Shown here piece after piece: positions 38,864-48,223 of a DNA stretch of 52,698 bases. The notes below the pieces were generated by a model that ran no database searches, was not told the DNA's origin, and was given only the letters and a program-made list of their open reading frames with translations. The translations under genes were made by a program, and so were the position numbers. This DNA comes from a virus. The stretch lies in the IMG/VR virus record IMGVR_UViG_3300032050_000189, positions 1 through 52,698 of that record. One strand, written 5' to 3'. Position 1 is the stretch's first letter, and every line of letters starts with the position of its first letter.

Positions 38864-41740
38864 ATGAACGAACAATTTTTTGATAAGGTATTGCCAACGC
38901 AGGGCAACATTTGTGTAGTCGGAATCAAGGGTGACTCAGTGCGCCCTAAATTCTCTGAGTACCTTAGTGAAGCGATTGACTTCATGAAGGACTTTGATGC
39001 TGGTGACTTCAACACATTTTTTGCGCTTGGGACATTTGAGGGGTATCAACGTAAGGCTAGCGCGTGTATTTTTATGCGCTCGTTCTTTGTTGACCTAGAC
39101 TGCGGCCCTGATAAGCCGTATGCGGCGTGGGAAGACGGACTGATAGCATTGCACAAGTTTCTGTCCGATACTGAACTGCCGCAACCAATCATCGTAAACT
39201 CCGGTAACGGCATCCATGCTTACTGGCCTTTTACTGCTGATGTACCTACGGACATTTGGAAACCGTACGCTGAAAAGTTTAAACAGTATTGTTTAGACAA
39301 CGGCCTCATGATTGATGAGGTAGTTACGGCAGATGCCGCAAGGATTCTTAGAGTCCCCGGCAGTCGCAATCTAAAACGCGCTCCGTTACCGGTTGAAGTC
39401 ATACAGGACGGTGAGCCTACAGACTTTCAAGACTGGGAAAACCTGCTTGGTAAAGTTGAAAAAGCATTTGACTTGAGCCAAGTTGAAAAGGGTCTTGATG
39501 ATGAGACTCAAGCGCTGTTCGACAAGATGAACGGCAATTATGAATACGTCTTCCAAAAGCTCGCGGAGGATAGCTTAGAAGGAGTAGGCTGTGGACAAAT
39601 TAAATACATTCTCGAAAACGCGGCTAGTTGTCCAGAGCCGTTGTGGTACGCTGGACTATCTGTCGCCTCAAGGTGTGTTGATGGCGACACTGCCATACAT
39701 CTCATGTCAGAAGACCACCCCGACTATTCGCGGGACGAAACTGAACGAAAAGCAGAGCAGTCAAGAAGTGAAGCGGCTTGGGCACACAGTTGCGACGCCT
39801 TTGAACGTGAGAACAGGGCTGGATGCGTTGGATGCCCACACAAAGGAAAACTCGGAAAGTCAGGGCCTATTGCACTTGCCCGATCTATCAAACTCGCAGT
39901 TGAATATACCGAGTCCTCTGACGGAACTCCTGACGATGAAGGAGGCGAAGCCGAAGATGAAGCGGAGCCAACTGGGGCCAAAAAGGATCCCAAGAACCTC
40001 TTAGTCTTTCCTGAGTTTCTTAAGCCATTCTTTCGCCCAATCAACGGCGGTGTGTACTTTCAACCAGCGCCACGAATAAACAAGGATGGCAAGAAAGTCC
40101 AAGACCCACCCGAGATGCTGACACCAAATGATGTGTATCCCATTCAGCGACTGTTCAGCCCCCACGATGGCGAGTGCTTAGTCATTCGCTTGCACTTACC
40201 ACGAGATGCGTCTCGTGAATTTATGTTACCGCTGAAAGACATCGGCGCATTAGACAAACTCAAGGCAACCCTGCTATCTAACGGCGTTGCATTTGAACCC
40301 GCGCTCGCTCCCAAGTTTGCGAGCTATCTAATGAAGTGGACAAGTTATTTAATCAATACACAAAAGGCAGACATCATGCGAATCCAACAAGGCTGGACCG
40401 AAGATCACGAATCATTTGTTATCGGTACAAGCGAAGTATTTAAAGACGAGATCAGGCACTGCCCTCCGTCTCCCATGTCTAAGAACATTGTGCGCTATGT
40501 CAAGAAAAGCGGTACGTTTGAAGGCTGGCTTACGGCGGCTCGTATGCTCAACGACCCGGGCTATGAGTTTCATGCGTTCACGCTACTGTGCGGATTTGCT
40601 ACACCCTTGATGGAGTTCTCCAACGTCAACGGTATTGTGCTTTCCTTGCATGGTGAGTCTGGCGTTGGTAAGACAGGCGCTTTGTATTCTGCAATGAGTA
40701 TCTGGGGATCACCCGAAAGCTTGACTGTTAACGATGCAACACCCAATGCGCTAACACAGCGCATGATTACCTCTAAGAATATTACGTTTGGTCTTGATGA
40801 GCAGACTAACTTGGACGGCAAAGTAGCATCTGATGTGGTCTATAAAACTTCCGCTGGTCGCCCAAAGATTAGACTTCAGGCGTCATCCAACCAAGAACGT
40901 GAGTCAGAGTTCATCACCCGATTGATTGCGATCATCACAACAAACAATTCATTGATCGACATTATTTCAACCTACAAGGCAAACACCAGCGCCGAAGAAA
41001 TGCGTGTACTTGAGCCATACATGACTAGGCCAAATGTTCAGGGGTATGAGCTAACACTTGAGCGCGGCAAAGATATGTTTGATGCCTATCACTACCACTA
41101 CGGCCATGCCGGTATACCCTATGTGCAAGAACTGCTGAAAGTTGGCAAGAAAGAGTTAACTCGTAGGATCCACATTGAGTACATGAATGTAGCGGACAAG
41201 TATTCAAAGAGTGGTGAGTATCGTTACATCGCCAGTTTGATTGCCAACGTCTACACCGCTGAGCGCATCCTGCGTGAACTGGGTTGGTTTGAGTTTGACA
41301 TGGTTCGTATCATGAACGTGGTTGGCGGAGCGTTCAACGACATCATCAATGGTAAGCGCAAAGCTGACTCTAATACCCGCGAAGATGTTTTGGGTGACTT
41401 CATCAACAAGAACATTCAGAACATGCTGGTCGTGAACAACGGCAAAGTTTCCACAGCGCCTCGTGGCCCTCTGTATATCAGGGCTGAAGTTGAAGAAAGC
41501 ACAATCTTTGTATCTACTTCTGCGCTCAAGGCGTATCTGCATGAGATCAAGCTGGGTATCAAGGAGTTTGAGACTAAGCTAACAGACGCCGGCGTACTAA
41601 AAGGCAAGTTGCGCAAACAGATGGCGGCTGGATGGTCTGATGCAGTTGGCAGTACAAACGTCCAAGCCTATGCTTTTGAAACTGATCTGACTCACTTGAT
41701 TAAGCCTGAACAAGAGAATGAGCAAGAAACTACCGAGTGA
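38864..41740 (+). CDS. Primase-helicase (AEP-like primase plus SF3/DUF927-type ATPase)
   Basis: 958 residues. N-terminal archaeo-eukaryotic primase-like domain: FFVDLDCG (D77, D79) and NSGNGIHAYW (N112 to H118). Middle: a PriCT-like segment WYAGLSVASRCVDG with CVGCPHKGK. A disordered acidic linker near 355-375. C-terminal ATPase: LSLHGESGVGKTG (Walker A G597-T604), FGLDEQTN, and an Arg finger region. It would make primers and unwind DNA at the fork. The start ATG 38864 lacks a strong SD and follows a terminator. Confidence 0.85.
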   Translation: MNEQFFDKVLPTQGNICVVGIKGDSVRPKFSEYLSEAIDFMKDFDAGDFNTFFALGTFEGYQRKASACIFMRSFFVDLDCGPDKPYAAWEDGLIALHKFLSDTELPQPIIVNSGNGIHAYWPFTADVPTDIWKPYAEKFKQYCLDNGLMIDEVVTADAARILRVPGSRNLKRAPLPVEVIQDGEPTDFQDWENLLGKVEKAFDLSQVEKGLDDETQALFDKMNGNYEYVFQKLAEDSLEGVGCGQIKYILENAASCPEPLWYAGLSVASRCVDGDTAIHLMSEDHPDYSRDETERKAEQSRSEAAWAHSCDAFERENRAGCVGCPHKGKLGKSGPIALARSIKLAVEYTESSDGTPDDEGGEAEDEAEPTGAKKDPKNLLVFPEFLKPFFRPINGGVYFQPAPRINKDGKKVQDPPEMLTPNDVYPIQRLFSPHDGECLVIRLHLPRDASREFMLPLKDIGALDKLKATLLSNGVAFEPALAPKFASYLMKWTSYLINTQKADIMRIQQGWTEDHESFVIGTSEVFKDEIRHCPPSPMSKNIVRYVKKSGTFEGWLTAARMLNDPGYEFHAFTLLCGFATPLMEFSNVNGIVLSLHGESGVGKTGALYSAMSIWGSPESLTVNDATPNALTQRMITSKNITFGLDEQTNLDGKVASDVVYKTSAGRPKIRLQASSNQERESEFITRLIAIITTNNSLIDIISTYKANTSAEEMRVLEPYMTRPNVQGYELTLERGKDMFDAYHYHYGHAGIPYVQELLKVGKKELTRRIHIEYMNVADKYSKSGEYRYIASLIANVYTAERILRELGWFEFDMVRIMNVVGGAFNDIINGKRKADSNTREDVLGDFINKNIQNMLVVNNGKVSTAPRGPLYIRAEVEESTIFVSTSALKAYLHEIKLGIKEFETKLTDAGVLKGKLRKQMAAGWSDAVGSTNVQAYAFETDLTHLIKPEQENEQETTE

Positions 41741-41942
41741 AGCGGCTCCGCTTGACGAACCCGAGTGGCTTTTCCCCTACGAGTACATGCTTGTGGGGGA
41801 GAGTTTCTTTATCCCAACTATGCGCCCCGCATACATGGGCTACATCATAGACACAACGTCTAAAAAAGTTGGAATAAAGATGAAGACTTTCACTTGCACC
41901 GAGAACGGCGTCCTCGGTGTTCGTTCTTGGCGCATGGGTTAG
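41718..41942 (+). CDS. Conserved small phage protein
   Basis: 74 residues. EPEWLFPYEYMLVGESFFIPT, then KKVGIKMKTFTC, ENGVLGVRSWRM. The VGESFF-P and NGV-GVR-WR pattern is frequent in podovirus-like phages, function unknown. Starts inside the primase gene's end and its stop TAG overlaps the convergent gene's TAA. Confidence 0.65.
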   Translation: MSKKLPSEAAPLDEPEWLFPYEYMLVGESFFIPTMRPAYMGYIIDTTSKKVGIKMKTFTCTENGVLGVRSWRMG

Positions 41943-44900
41943 GGTTCAACACCCATCATTTCAAAGTCTTCAATGATTCCACGCTTAACTAAGTTTTGGA
42001 ATTTAACAGTATTCTTAACCGCCTCAGTACGTTCCTTGGGAGTCAGGCCCGGCATGCGGCGGTAAATGTTTGCCTCTTCCCGCAACTTCTTCAAGTCTTG
42101 GTTGATTACTTTGTTGTAGTGCTCGACTATGTACTCGTCCATGGGATTCTTCTCAACGTATCGGGCATACGCTTCTGGGTTTGAATCCTTGAACATATTG
42201 AGCTTTTGTTGCTTAGACAAAATCTGCTTCTCAACCTCTGAGAACTGCCGCGCATCAAAGTTTGACGGTGCGCCAAAGAAGCTATCAAAGAACACGGTAT
42301 CAGTCTTAGGATTAAATGCCTTCTCACCAGCCGCAAGTAAGCCGTAGTTGTATCCAGTCTGCGCCAAACGCATCAATCCGTCGCCATAGTTATTGGCGAA
42401 GAAGTACATCGTGTTAGGACTCCAGTCCACTTTACCGTCTGTGATTTCAGCAAGAGTGCGGGCCGCTGACTTGTACAACTCAGGGATGTTGTCGCCACCT
42501 GTGTAGGCATCGCCGTAGCGTGACTGACGGTTGTTATAAATCTCACGACCCAGACCATCAACGTTCATAACCCACTCAAGGAACGGACGCGCAACGGAAG
42601 GTGTAGCGGAGTCCATCGCCCATGCTGGGAAGTTGTCTATAGGACTAATGCGCGAGACCGGCAGCGGCAAGAACGAATCCAAGCCTGTGACAACAATGTT
42701 GCTAAGCGCAGTCTTAACGGATGAGTTGCCTGTAGCCAACGCCGCGATTTGTCCACCAGCAGATGCAAACGCGCCAAGTCCAAAGCCCCAAGGGATCTGG
42801 ATGGGTGTATCCATGCCGGGAATATGGAAGCGAGCGTAACGTGACCAGCGGTTTGCGTCGTCAGTAGCAGTGCGGTTGCGGCCTAAATCATCATCGTCAG
42901 ACAATGCCATAGACATCAAATAGATTGCACTGCCCATGCCAAGCAAGCCCAAAGTCATTGCAGTAGCGGCCTTCTTTTGCTCGTTGTACTTTTTCAAGAA
43001 CTCAGCGCGAGCCACTTTGTCTTTTTGAATGTACTCAGGCAGTTCTTTCAACGCATCTTCTGGATCGCGTAGCATTGGGCCTAATGTTTCAATAGCCCTG
43101 ACAGCGCCAGTAGCGGCTGGACGGAAGAACATGAACGCCGCACCAGCGGCACGGCCCCACTCACCAACCTGTTCAAAGTTGGCAAGACCTTTAGCATAAC
43201 CAGCAGCTTTGACTTGCGCATCGGCAGGGGAAAGATTTTCTGCCAGTGCTTGAGATTTGGCAATACGATACGCCGCAGTGCGGCTTGCCAATTCAAACAT
43301 GTCGGTGTAGATGTCAACAAACTTGTCGATCTGATCTTTGGTCTTCAGAATGCCGGTACGGTCCAGCGACTTCTGTAACTCTTTAAACTGACCCTTGGAA
43401 GAGAGACCAGCAAGGTACGACACTTTGCCGCCCTGCTCGATGTACTCAAGCATGTCGCGTACATAGTCACTCTTCTTCGCCATCGCTTTAATTTGATCAA
43501 ACTTACCAGCTTCATACAGCGCGGCAACTTTAGCGGCGCGGAACAAACCACCACTTGCTACATCTGTAGCAATAGCGCCGATGAATTGAGCGGCAGCTTT
43601 TGGCCCCATCTCAACACCGATTGTGTAGGCGTTTGTCAAAGCGTCGCGGAAGAAGTTAACCGGCGCGAACGCTATGTTGTAACGAGTGTGCATTTGACCC
43701 ACACCGCTAGTGATGTGGTTCAGCATATCAATGATTGGCTGAGACTGCTCATAGGTACGACGGATAGCGTTGCGTTGCGCCTTGTCATAGATCTCGATTA
43801 CATCAATACTGCCATCTTTGTTGTAATGGAAGATGATGTTTTCTTTTTTCTCTTCACCAATGTTCAGGTCTTTGTAGCGATCTGCAAATGGAATTGTTTT
43901 AGCGATCCTACCTTTAAGTAGTTGATTACCGTCTTTGTCTTTGGCTACGGCGTTCTTGATAGCAAGTGTTACGTCTCTACGGCCAGCACGCATAGCGGCA
44001 CGCGTTGCATCAGTCAATGATTGGACGATAGAGTTATCGGAGTCAGTCTCACGACCTTCAAAAGAGTTTTGACCCTCTTGCATTTCACGACCTAGGCGGT
44101 TGCTATTAAAGTCAAGCATCGCATCGGCTTCATTGGTGTACTTTTCTTTACCAGCAAAAGGTACGTAGTTTTTCCAACCGTAAAAGTCCACAATACTTTG
44201 CACGGGCGCTGACCAGTAGTTAGCTTCTTTGTTCAGCTCTTTTGTGGCATCCTGCAGTTTGCGCATGGCGGCAATGACTTTGTCCACTTCCTTCTTATTA
44301 GGATCGTTCTCATAAGAATCAATAAAATTCTGAATGGACTTAGGTGTGTAGCCACCGATGACGTTGTACTCTTCGTTGTTGCGGTCAACAGATTTGTATC
44401 CGTTTGGACTTGAGCCAGTTGGGTCTTTATACTTAGCCACAACATTATTAAGAGCATTGCGAGCAGTCTCAATCTGTGTCTTGTTCAATGTGCCAGACAA
44501 CACTTCATCCATGATGCGCTCACGGAACTCAGCTGGACTCATGACCTCATTGCCAATCTTCAGAATCTTGTCGTTCTTAAGCGGTACATTCATCATGTAC
44601 TTCACATCACGACGCTCACCCTCGTGCAGACCCATCAGGTATACATGTAAACGCTCGGTCGCTTCTTTGGTAGTCAGACCCGAAGCCTTGGCATATGCAC
44701 CGATGGCGCTCTGCATATCACTTGCCGGAGTGTTGACTTTGGTCAAATACAAATCTTTAGCGCGTGAAGCGGCTAAGGCAATCTGTGTATAGATGTTGTT
44801 CAGTTTACTGCCGCTATAAATAATCTTACCGGCGCGGGTCAAACCATCTTCCCAGCTCTTGATTGCATAACGAGCGTTCTGGAATTTAGTCACCAAGTTC

Positions 44901-47900
44901 ATACCGCCTTGGCGTGTTGTGAACAACTTGCGCACTGCATTGATACCGCTTGTTTCAGGTAGTTCATTACGCTTGATTGCTTCTTCAGTTGTTACATCAA
45001 CTTTGTTCTTGGCTTTTTGTGTAGTTGGGGCAGCTTTAGGAGCTGGTAACGGCGCGCGTTCAATGCCACCCTCTGGCACTTCAATGATACTTTCAAACGC
45101 AGTAAAGGCTTCAGACAAAAGGTTTGCTTTGCCAAACGCGCCAGATTTTGTAAACAGATTCTTTAAATTAAGAATCTCAATAACATTCTCTATAAACCTA
45201 GAAAGCGCACTGCGGTCTGGGGTAAGTGTGTACTCAAGTCCTGTGGCTGGATATTTTTTCAGCGCATCCTGAAACTCTGGGTTAGAAATCGCTTCACTAA
45301 CAAACTCAAAAATGTTTTTGTACGCATTGGGGAACAACTCAGCAAGATCACTTGCCGTAAGTGCCATGATGTCATCAAGCTGGTTAGCCGCATCAATCTG
45401 CTCAGGCGTCAGATTAGCGGTGTCGTTATTAGATACTCTATCAAGAATTTTTATTGTTGCGGCATGAACAAGCTCATGCAGTAGTGTAGTGGCTGTTGCG
45501 CCTTCTGGTGTCACTAAGATAGTGTCAGACTCTGGGTTGTACTGCGCAATGTCGCCATCAGGCAGTGAGTCAACGTACTTGATCTTTGTCTTTAGTCCTA
45601 AACTTTTAATACGTGAAGCAACGAGTCGCTGAAGCTTTATAGCGATTGTTTTATTAGGATTAGGAATTGAAGTAGACAACCAATTTAGCACTGCTCCAAG
45701 ATCACCTTCTTTGATCTTATCAATCAAAGCATTGGGGACTTTCTTTTCGCCCGTAGGTTTAGCTTTCTTGCCTTCGCGCTTTTCTTTAATTTCACGTTGC
45801 GCACGCTCTTGAGACTCAGCTTCAGACTTTTTAAGTTGCGCTTCACGTACATCAAGATAGGTCTTACCGGGAGCGGGAATGTAACCTTCTTGTACAAGCT
45901 TATCTGCAACTGCTTTAAAAGCCGTATCGTGATCTTCAGCGGTGGCGTTCTTTATGTCTTTTTGTTTGTCAGACAAAGTTTTGTTGTACAGCGCACGTTG
46001 CTCATCATTGAGCTGCTCCCATGTGGGGTACTCTAATCTGTCACGAGATTTGTATGCTTGACGGTTGCGCTCATAGATGCCGGCAGATGGATCAGCTTTA
46101 AGATCTTTGGGCTTACCTTGCGTCTCACGCAGTTGTCTGCGGTATTTAACCAAAGCGCGACGCGCACTAGCATGCTCTTGAGCGGTGTTGTTACGGACGT
46201 TATCCAGATAGACCTGACGCTGGTCATCTGTAAGTTTCTCCCATGGCACAAGCACGGCACGCTTATCGTCAATCTGCTGTTTTAGATCGTTAAGCGCTTC
46301 GTTTACTGCTTCAACCTTAGCTTGTGGTGGCAGTGTTTCAAAGTTATCAGGCAGGTCAGGCAGTTCTAGCTCGTTGCGCTCAAGCACAGCATCAAGACGA
46401 GCCGTGCCCAACTCCATGCCAGCTGGAAGTTTTCCGCTTTGAAGCGCATCGTAAAGGTTTGCGCCATCGTCGTCTAGTTTGGCGTACTCACGTTCTTCAT
46501 CATACAACTCAGAAACTTGCTGGACTTTTTCGTCCATTTCCTTTTTGACTTCGGCAGATGGGCCAGTTGATTTAGTTACTGTAGTGGACTCTGTTCCTTT
46601 TCCTTCAGCAGTGCCTGTAACATCCGGTCCAGTAGAAACCATTCCATCTCGTTTAGCTTCTCCAGCTCCTGCGGCGGGGGGAACGATGACGGCTGGTTGT
46701 GGAGGTAGCGTAGTGCTCGTTCCAGCTGCTTGACCGAGAGTTCCTGTAACATCTTCCGCTCCCTTCGGACTGACCTTGGATAACGCATCGTCAATACTCG
46801 CTTTAAGTTTTGCGTTTTTATTGCGTTTGCCTGTAAGAAGCCCACGCTCAGAATCTGTAAGAGTTGTGCCACGGGACTCCATCTCTTTGATCTCAGCGTC
46901 GCGTTTATCGTACTCGGCTTGCATCGCTACGATCTTTGGATCGCGCTGTACTTCAGCTATGTCTACTGATGGTGTTTCTACAATAGTGCCGGGCGCAACT
47001 TCTTCAAACTCAGTGCCAACGATTGAAGGCTTGCCTTCTTTTTTAACTTCAGTTGTAGCAGTTTCAGCAGCAGTCTCAGCAAGTGCCTGAGCTTCTTCTT
47101 GTTTCCGCTGTTCCTCTTCGCGCTGCTTGAGTGCTTCTTGTCTTAGAACTTCATCACGTATTTGTTGATCTGTTTGACGGCCCCCAACGATGCCAGTTAC
47201 TCCGCCCATGCCAGCAGCACCAATTGATGCCATGGCCGCAGTTTCACCCAAGCCCGAAGTTAAGTCACGATCAAGGCCAGCGGCGCGAGCTGCAATGTTT
47301 TGCGCAAGGCGACCACCAACTTCTTCCACATTCTCGCTTGGCAATTCTTTAAGTGCGCCTGCAACGCCGCCACGTATGATACCTGCGCCTGTTTTTTCAC
47401 CAGCAAGCACGCGCTCAAGCGCACTGCCACCGGGCAAGAAACGATTAGCTAAAACAGACAGTGCGTAGCCTGATACACCAGCAGCTCGTGCTAAATTGAT
47501 AGTTTCAGCCGCAGCTTGTTCGGCGGGCATTCTCTTAGACAACTCTGCGTAGATCTCATCATACGAGCCAGCACCAATATCTGCGCCCTGCTGGACAGCG
47601 CCAGTCTGAACAGCGGCTGTCGTACCAGCTTTGACTGCGGCTTTCTTAGCGGCAGCTTCAGCGGCTTCTTTTGCCGTGCCTTTGGCGAGCTCTTTGGCTA
47701 GAGTACTACCAGAAGTGAGCGCGGCTGTGCCACCGCCTGTGATAGCGGCAGGGATAATCTGTGGAAGTTGTTCAGCTAAGAATGATGTCAGCAGTGCTGG
47801 GTCAGAAACAGTCTCACCCAAAGCGGTTTTAAATGCAGCAAACTGGCCTTGCTTTTCTGCCTGCGCTACCTTTTCAGCGCGAGCTTTTTCACGAGCCAAC

Positions 47901-48223
47901 AATGACTGCGACTTTAAGCCTTTTGCATATTCTTCAATGTCTTGACCAGCGCCCAATGCGCCTGTCTTAGAAAAGTCACCTGTGGCTAAACCATAAAGTT
48001 GGCCGGGTAGCTGAACAAGACTGCCAATACCGCCAAGACCAGCCGCACCAATATCGGTAAACGCTTCACCAAAAGTACGTTCTGGAATCTTAGGCGCGGC
48101 AGGTTTAGGAGCAGGCCTTTGCCCCTGCATGTGGGTTGTATATGCCCACTGCCACGCTGTATTTTCATCCGGCGCTTCAACTTCGTATTTAGCGCCTTCA
48201 ACGTTTACAGCAAATTTAGCCAT
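41939..48223 (-). CDS. Giant virion protein with HELVH metallopeptidase-like motif
   Basis: 2,094 residues. Ala-rich N-terminal third with probable amphipathic or membrane-active helices (GGIGSLVQLPGQLYGLATG, ALLTSFLAEQLPQIIPAAIT). Charged coil near 350-380. HELVH at about residues 916-920 in a strand-rich domain (ILVTPEGATATTLLHELVH) is a zincin motif. C-terminal third has ANFEQVGEWGRAAGAA, a TM-like LGLLGMGSAIYLMSMAL (about 1757-1773) and a polar tail. This resembles ejected internal virion or polyvalent proteins, which may open the cell envelope and protect entering DNA. Protease activity is unproven. Confidence 0.7.
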   Translation of the reverse strand: MAKFAVNVEGAKYEVEAPDENTAWQWAYTTHMQGQRPAPKPAAPKIPERTFGEAFTDIGAAGLGGIGSLVQLPGQLYGLATGDFSKTGALGAGQDIEEYAKGLKSQSLLAREKARAEKVAQAEKQGQFAAFKTALGETVSDPALLTSFLAEQLPQIIPAAITGGGTAALTSGSTLAKELAKGTAKEAAEAAAKKAAVKAGTTAAVQTGAVQQGADIGAGSYDEIYAELSKRMPAEQAAAETINLARAAGVSGYALSVLANRFLPGGSALERVLAGEKTGAGIIRGGVAGALKELPSENVEEVGGRLAQNIAARAAGLDRDLTSGLGETAAMASIGAAGMGGVTGIVGGRQTDQQIRDEVLRQEALKQREEEQRKQEEAQALAETAAETATTEVKKEGKPSIVGTEFEEVAPGTIVETPSVDIAEVQRDPKIVAMQAEYDKRDAEIKEMESRGTTLTDSERGLLTGKRNKNAKLKASIDDALSKVSPKGAEDVTGTLGQAAGTSTTLPPQPAVIVPPAAGAGEAKRDGMVSTGPDVTGTAEGKGTESTTVTKSTGPSAEVKKEMDEKVQQVSELYDEEREYAKLDDDGANLYDALQSGKLPAGMELGTARLDAVLERNELELPDLPDNFETLPPQAKVEAVNEALNDLKQQIDDKRAVLVPWEKLTDDQRQVYLDNVRNNTAQEHASARRALVKYRRQLRETQGKPKDLKADPSAGIYERNRQAYKSRDRLEYPTWEQLNDEQRALYNKTLSDKQKDIKNATAEDHDTAFKAVADKLVQEGYIPAPGKTYLDVREAQLKKSEAESQERAQREIKEKREGKKAKPTGEKKVPNALIDKIKEGDLGAVLNWLSTSIPNPNKTIAIKLQRLVASRIKSLGLKTKIKYVDSLPDGDIAQYNPESDTILVTPEGATATTLLHELVHAATIKILDRVSNNDTANLTPEQIDAANQLDDIMALTASDLAELFPNAYKNIFEFVSEAISNPEFQDALKKYPATGLEYTLTPDRSALSRFIENVIEILNLKNLFTKSGAFGKANLLSEAFTAFESIIEVPEGGIERAPLPAPKAAPTTQKAKNKVDVTTEEAIKRNELPETSGINAVRKLFTTRQGGMNLVTKFQNARYAIKSWEDGLTRAGKIIYSGSKLNNIYTQIALAASRAKDLYLTKVNTPASDMQSAIGAYAKASGLTTKEATERLHVYLMGLHEGERRDVKYMMNVPLKNDKILKIGNEVMSPAEFRERIMDEVLSGTLNKTQIETARNALNNVVAKYKDPTGSSPNGYKSVDRNNEEYNVIGGYTPKSIQNFIDSYENDPNKKEVDKVIAAMRKLQDATKELNKEANYWSAPVQSIVDFYGWKNYVPFAGKEKYTNEADAMLDFNSNRLGREMQEGQNSFEGRETDSDNSIVQSLTDATRAAMRAGRRDVTLAIKNAVAKDKDGNQLLKGRIAKTIPFADRYKDLNIGEEKKENIIFHYNKDGSIDVIEIYDKAQRNAIRRTYEQSQPIIDMLNHITSGVGQMHTRYNIAFAPVNFFRDALTNAYTIGVEMGPKAAAQFIGAIATDVASGGLFRAAKVAALYEAGKFDQIKAMAKKSDYVRDMLEYIEQGGKVSYLAGLSSKGQFKELQKSLDRTGILKTKDQIDKFVDIYTDMFELASRTAAYRIAKSQALAENLSPADAQVKAAGYAKGLANFEQVGEWGRAAGAAFMFFRPAATGAVRAIETLGPMLRDPEDALKELPEYIQKDKVARAEFLKKYNEQKKAATAMTLGLLGMGSAIYLMSMALSDDDDLGRNRTATDDANRWSRYARFHIPGMDTPIQIPWGFGLGAFASAGGQIAALATGNSSVKTALSNIVVTGLDSFLPLPVSRISPIDNFPAWAMDSATPSVARPFLEWVMNVDGLGREIYNNRQSRYGDAYTGGDNIPELYKSAARTLAEITDGKVDWSPNTMYFFANNYGDGLMRLAQTGYNYGLLAAGEKAFNPKTDTVFFDSFFGAPSNFDARQFSEVEKQILSKQQKLNMFKDSNPEAYARYVEKNPMDEYIVEHYNKVINQDLKKLREEANIYRRMPGLTPKERTEAVKNTVKFQNLVKRGIIEDFEMMGVEP

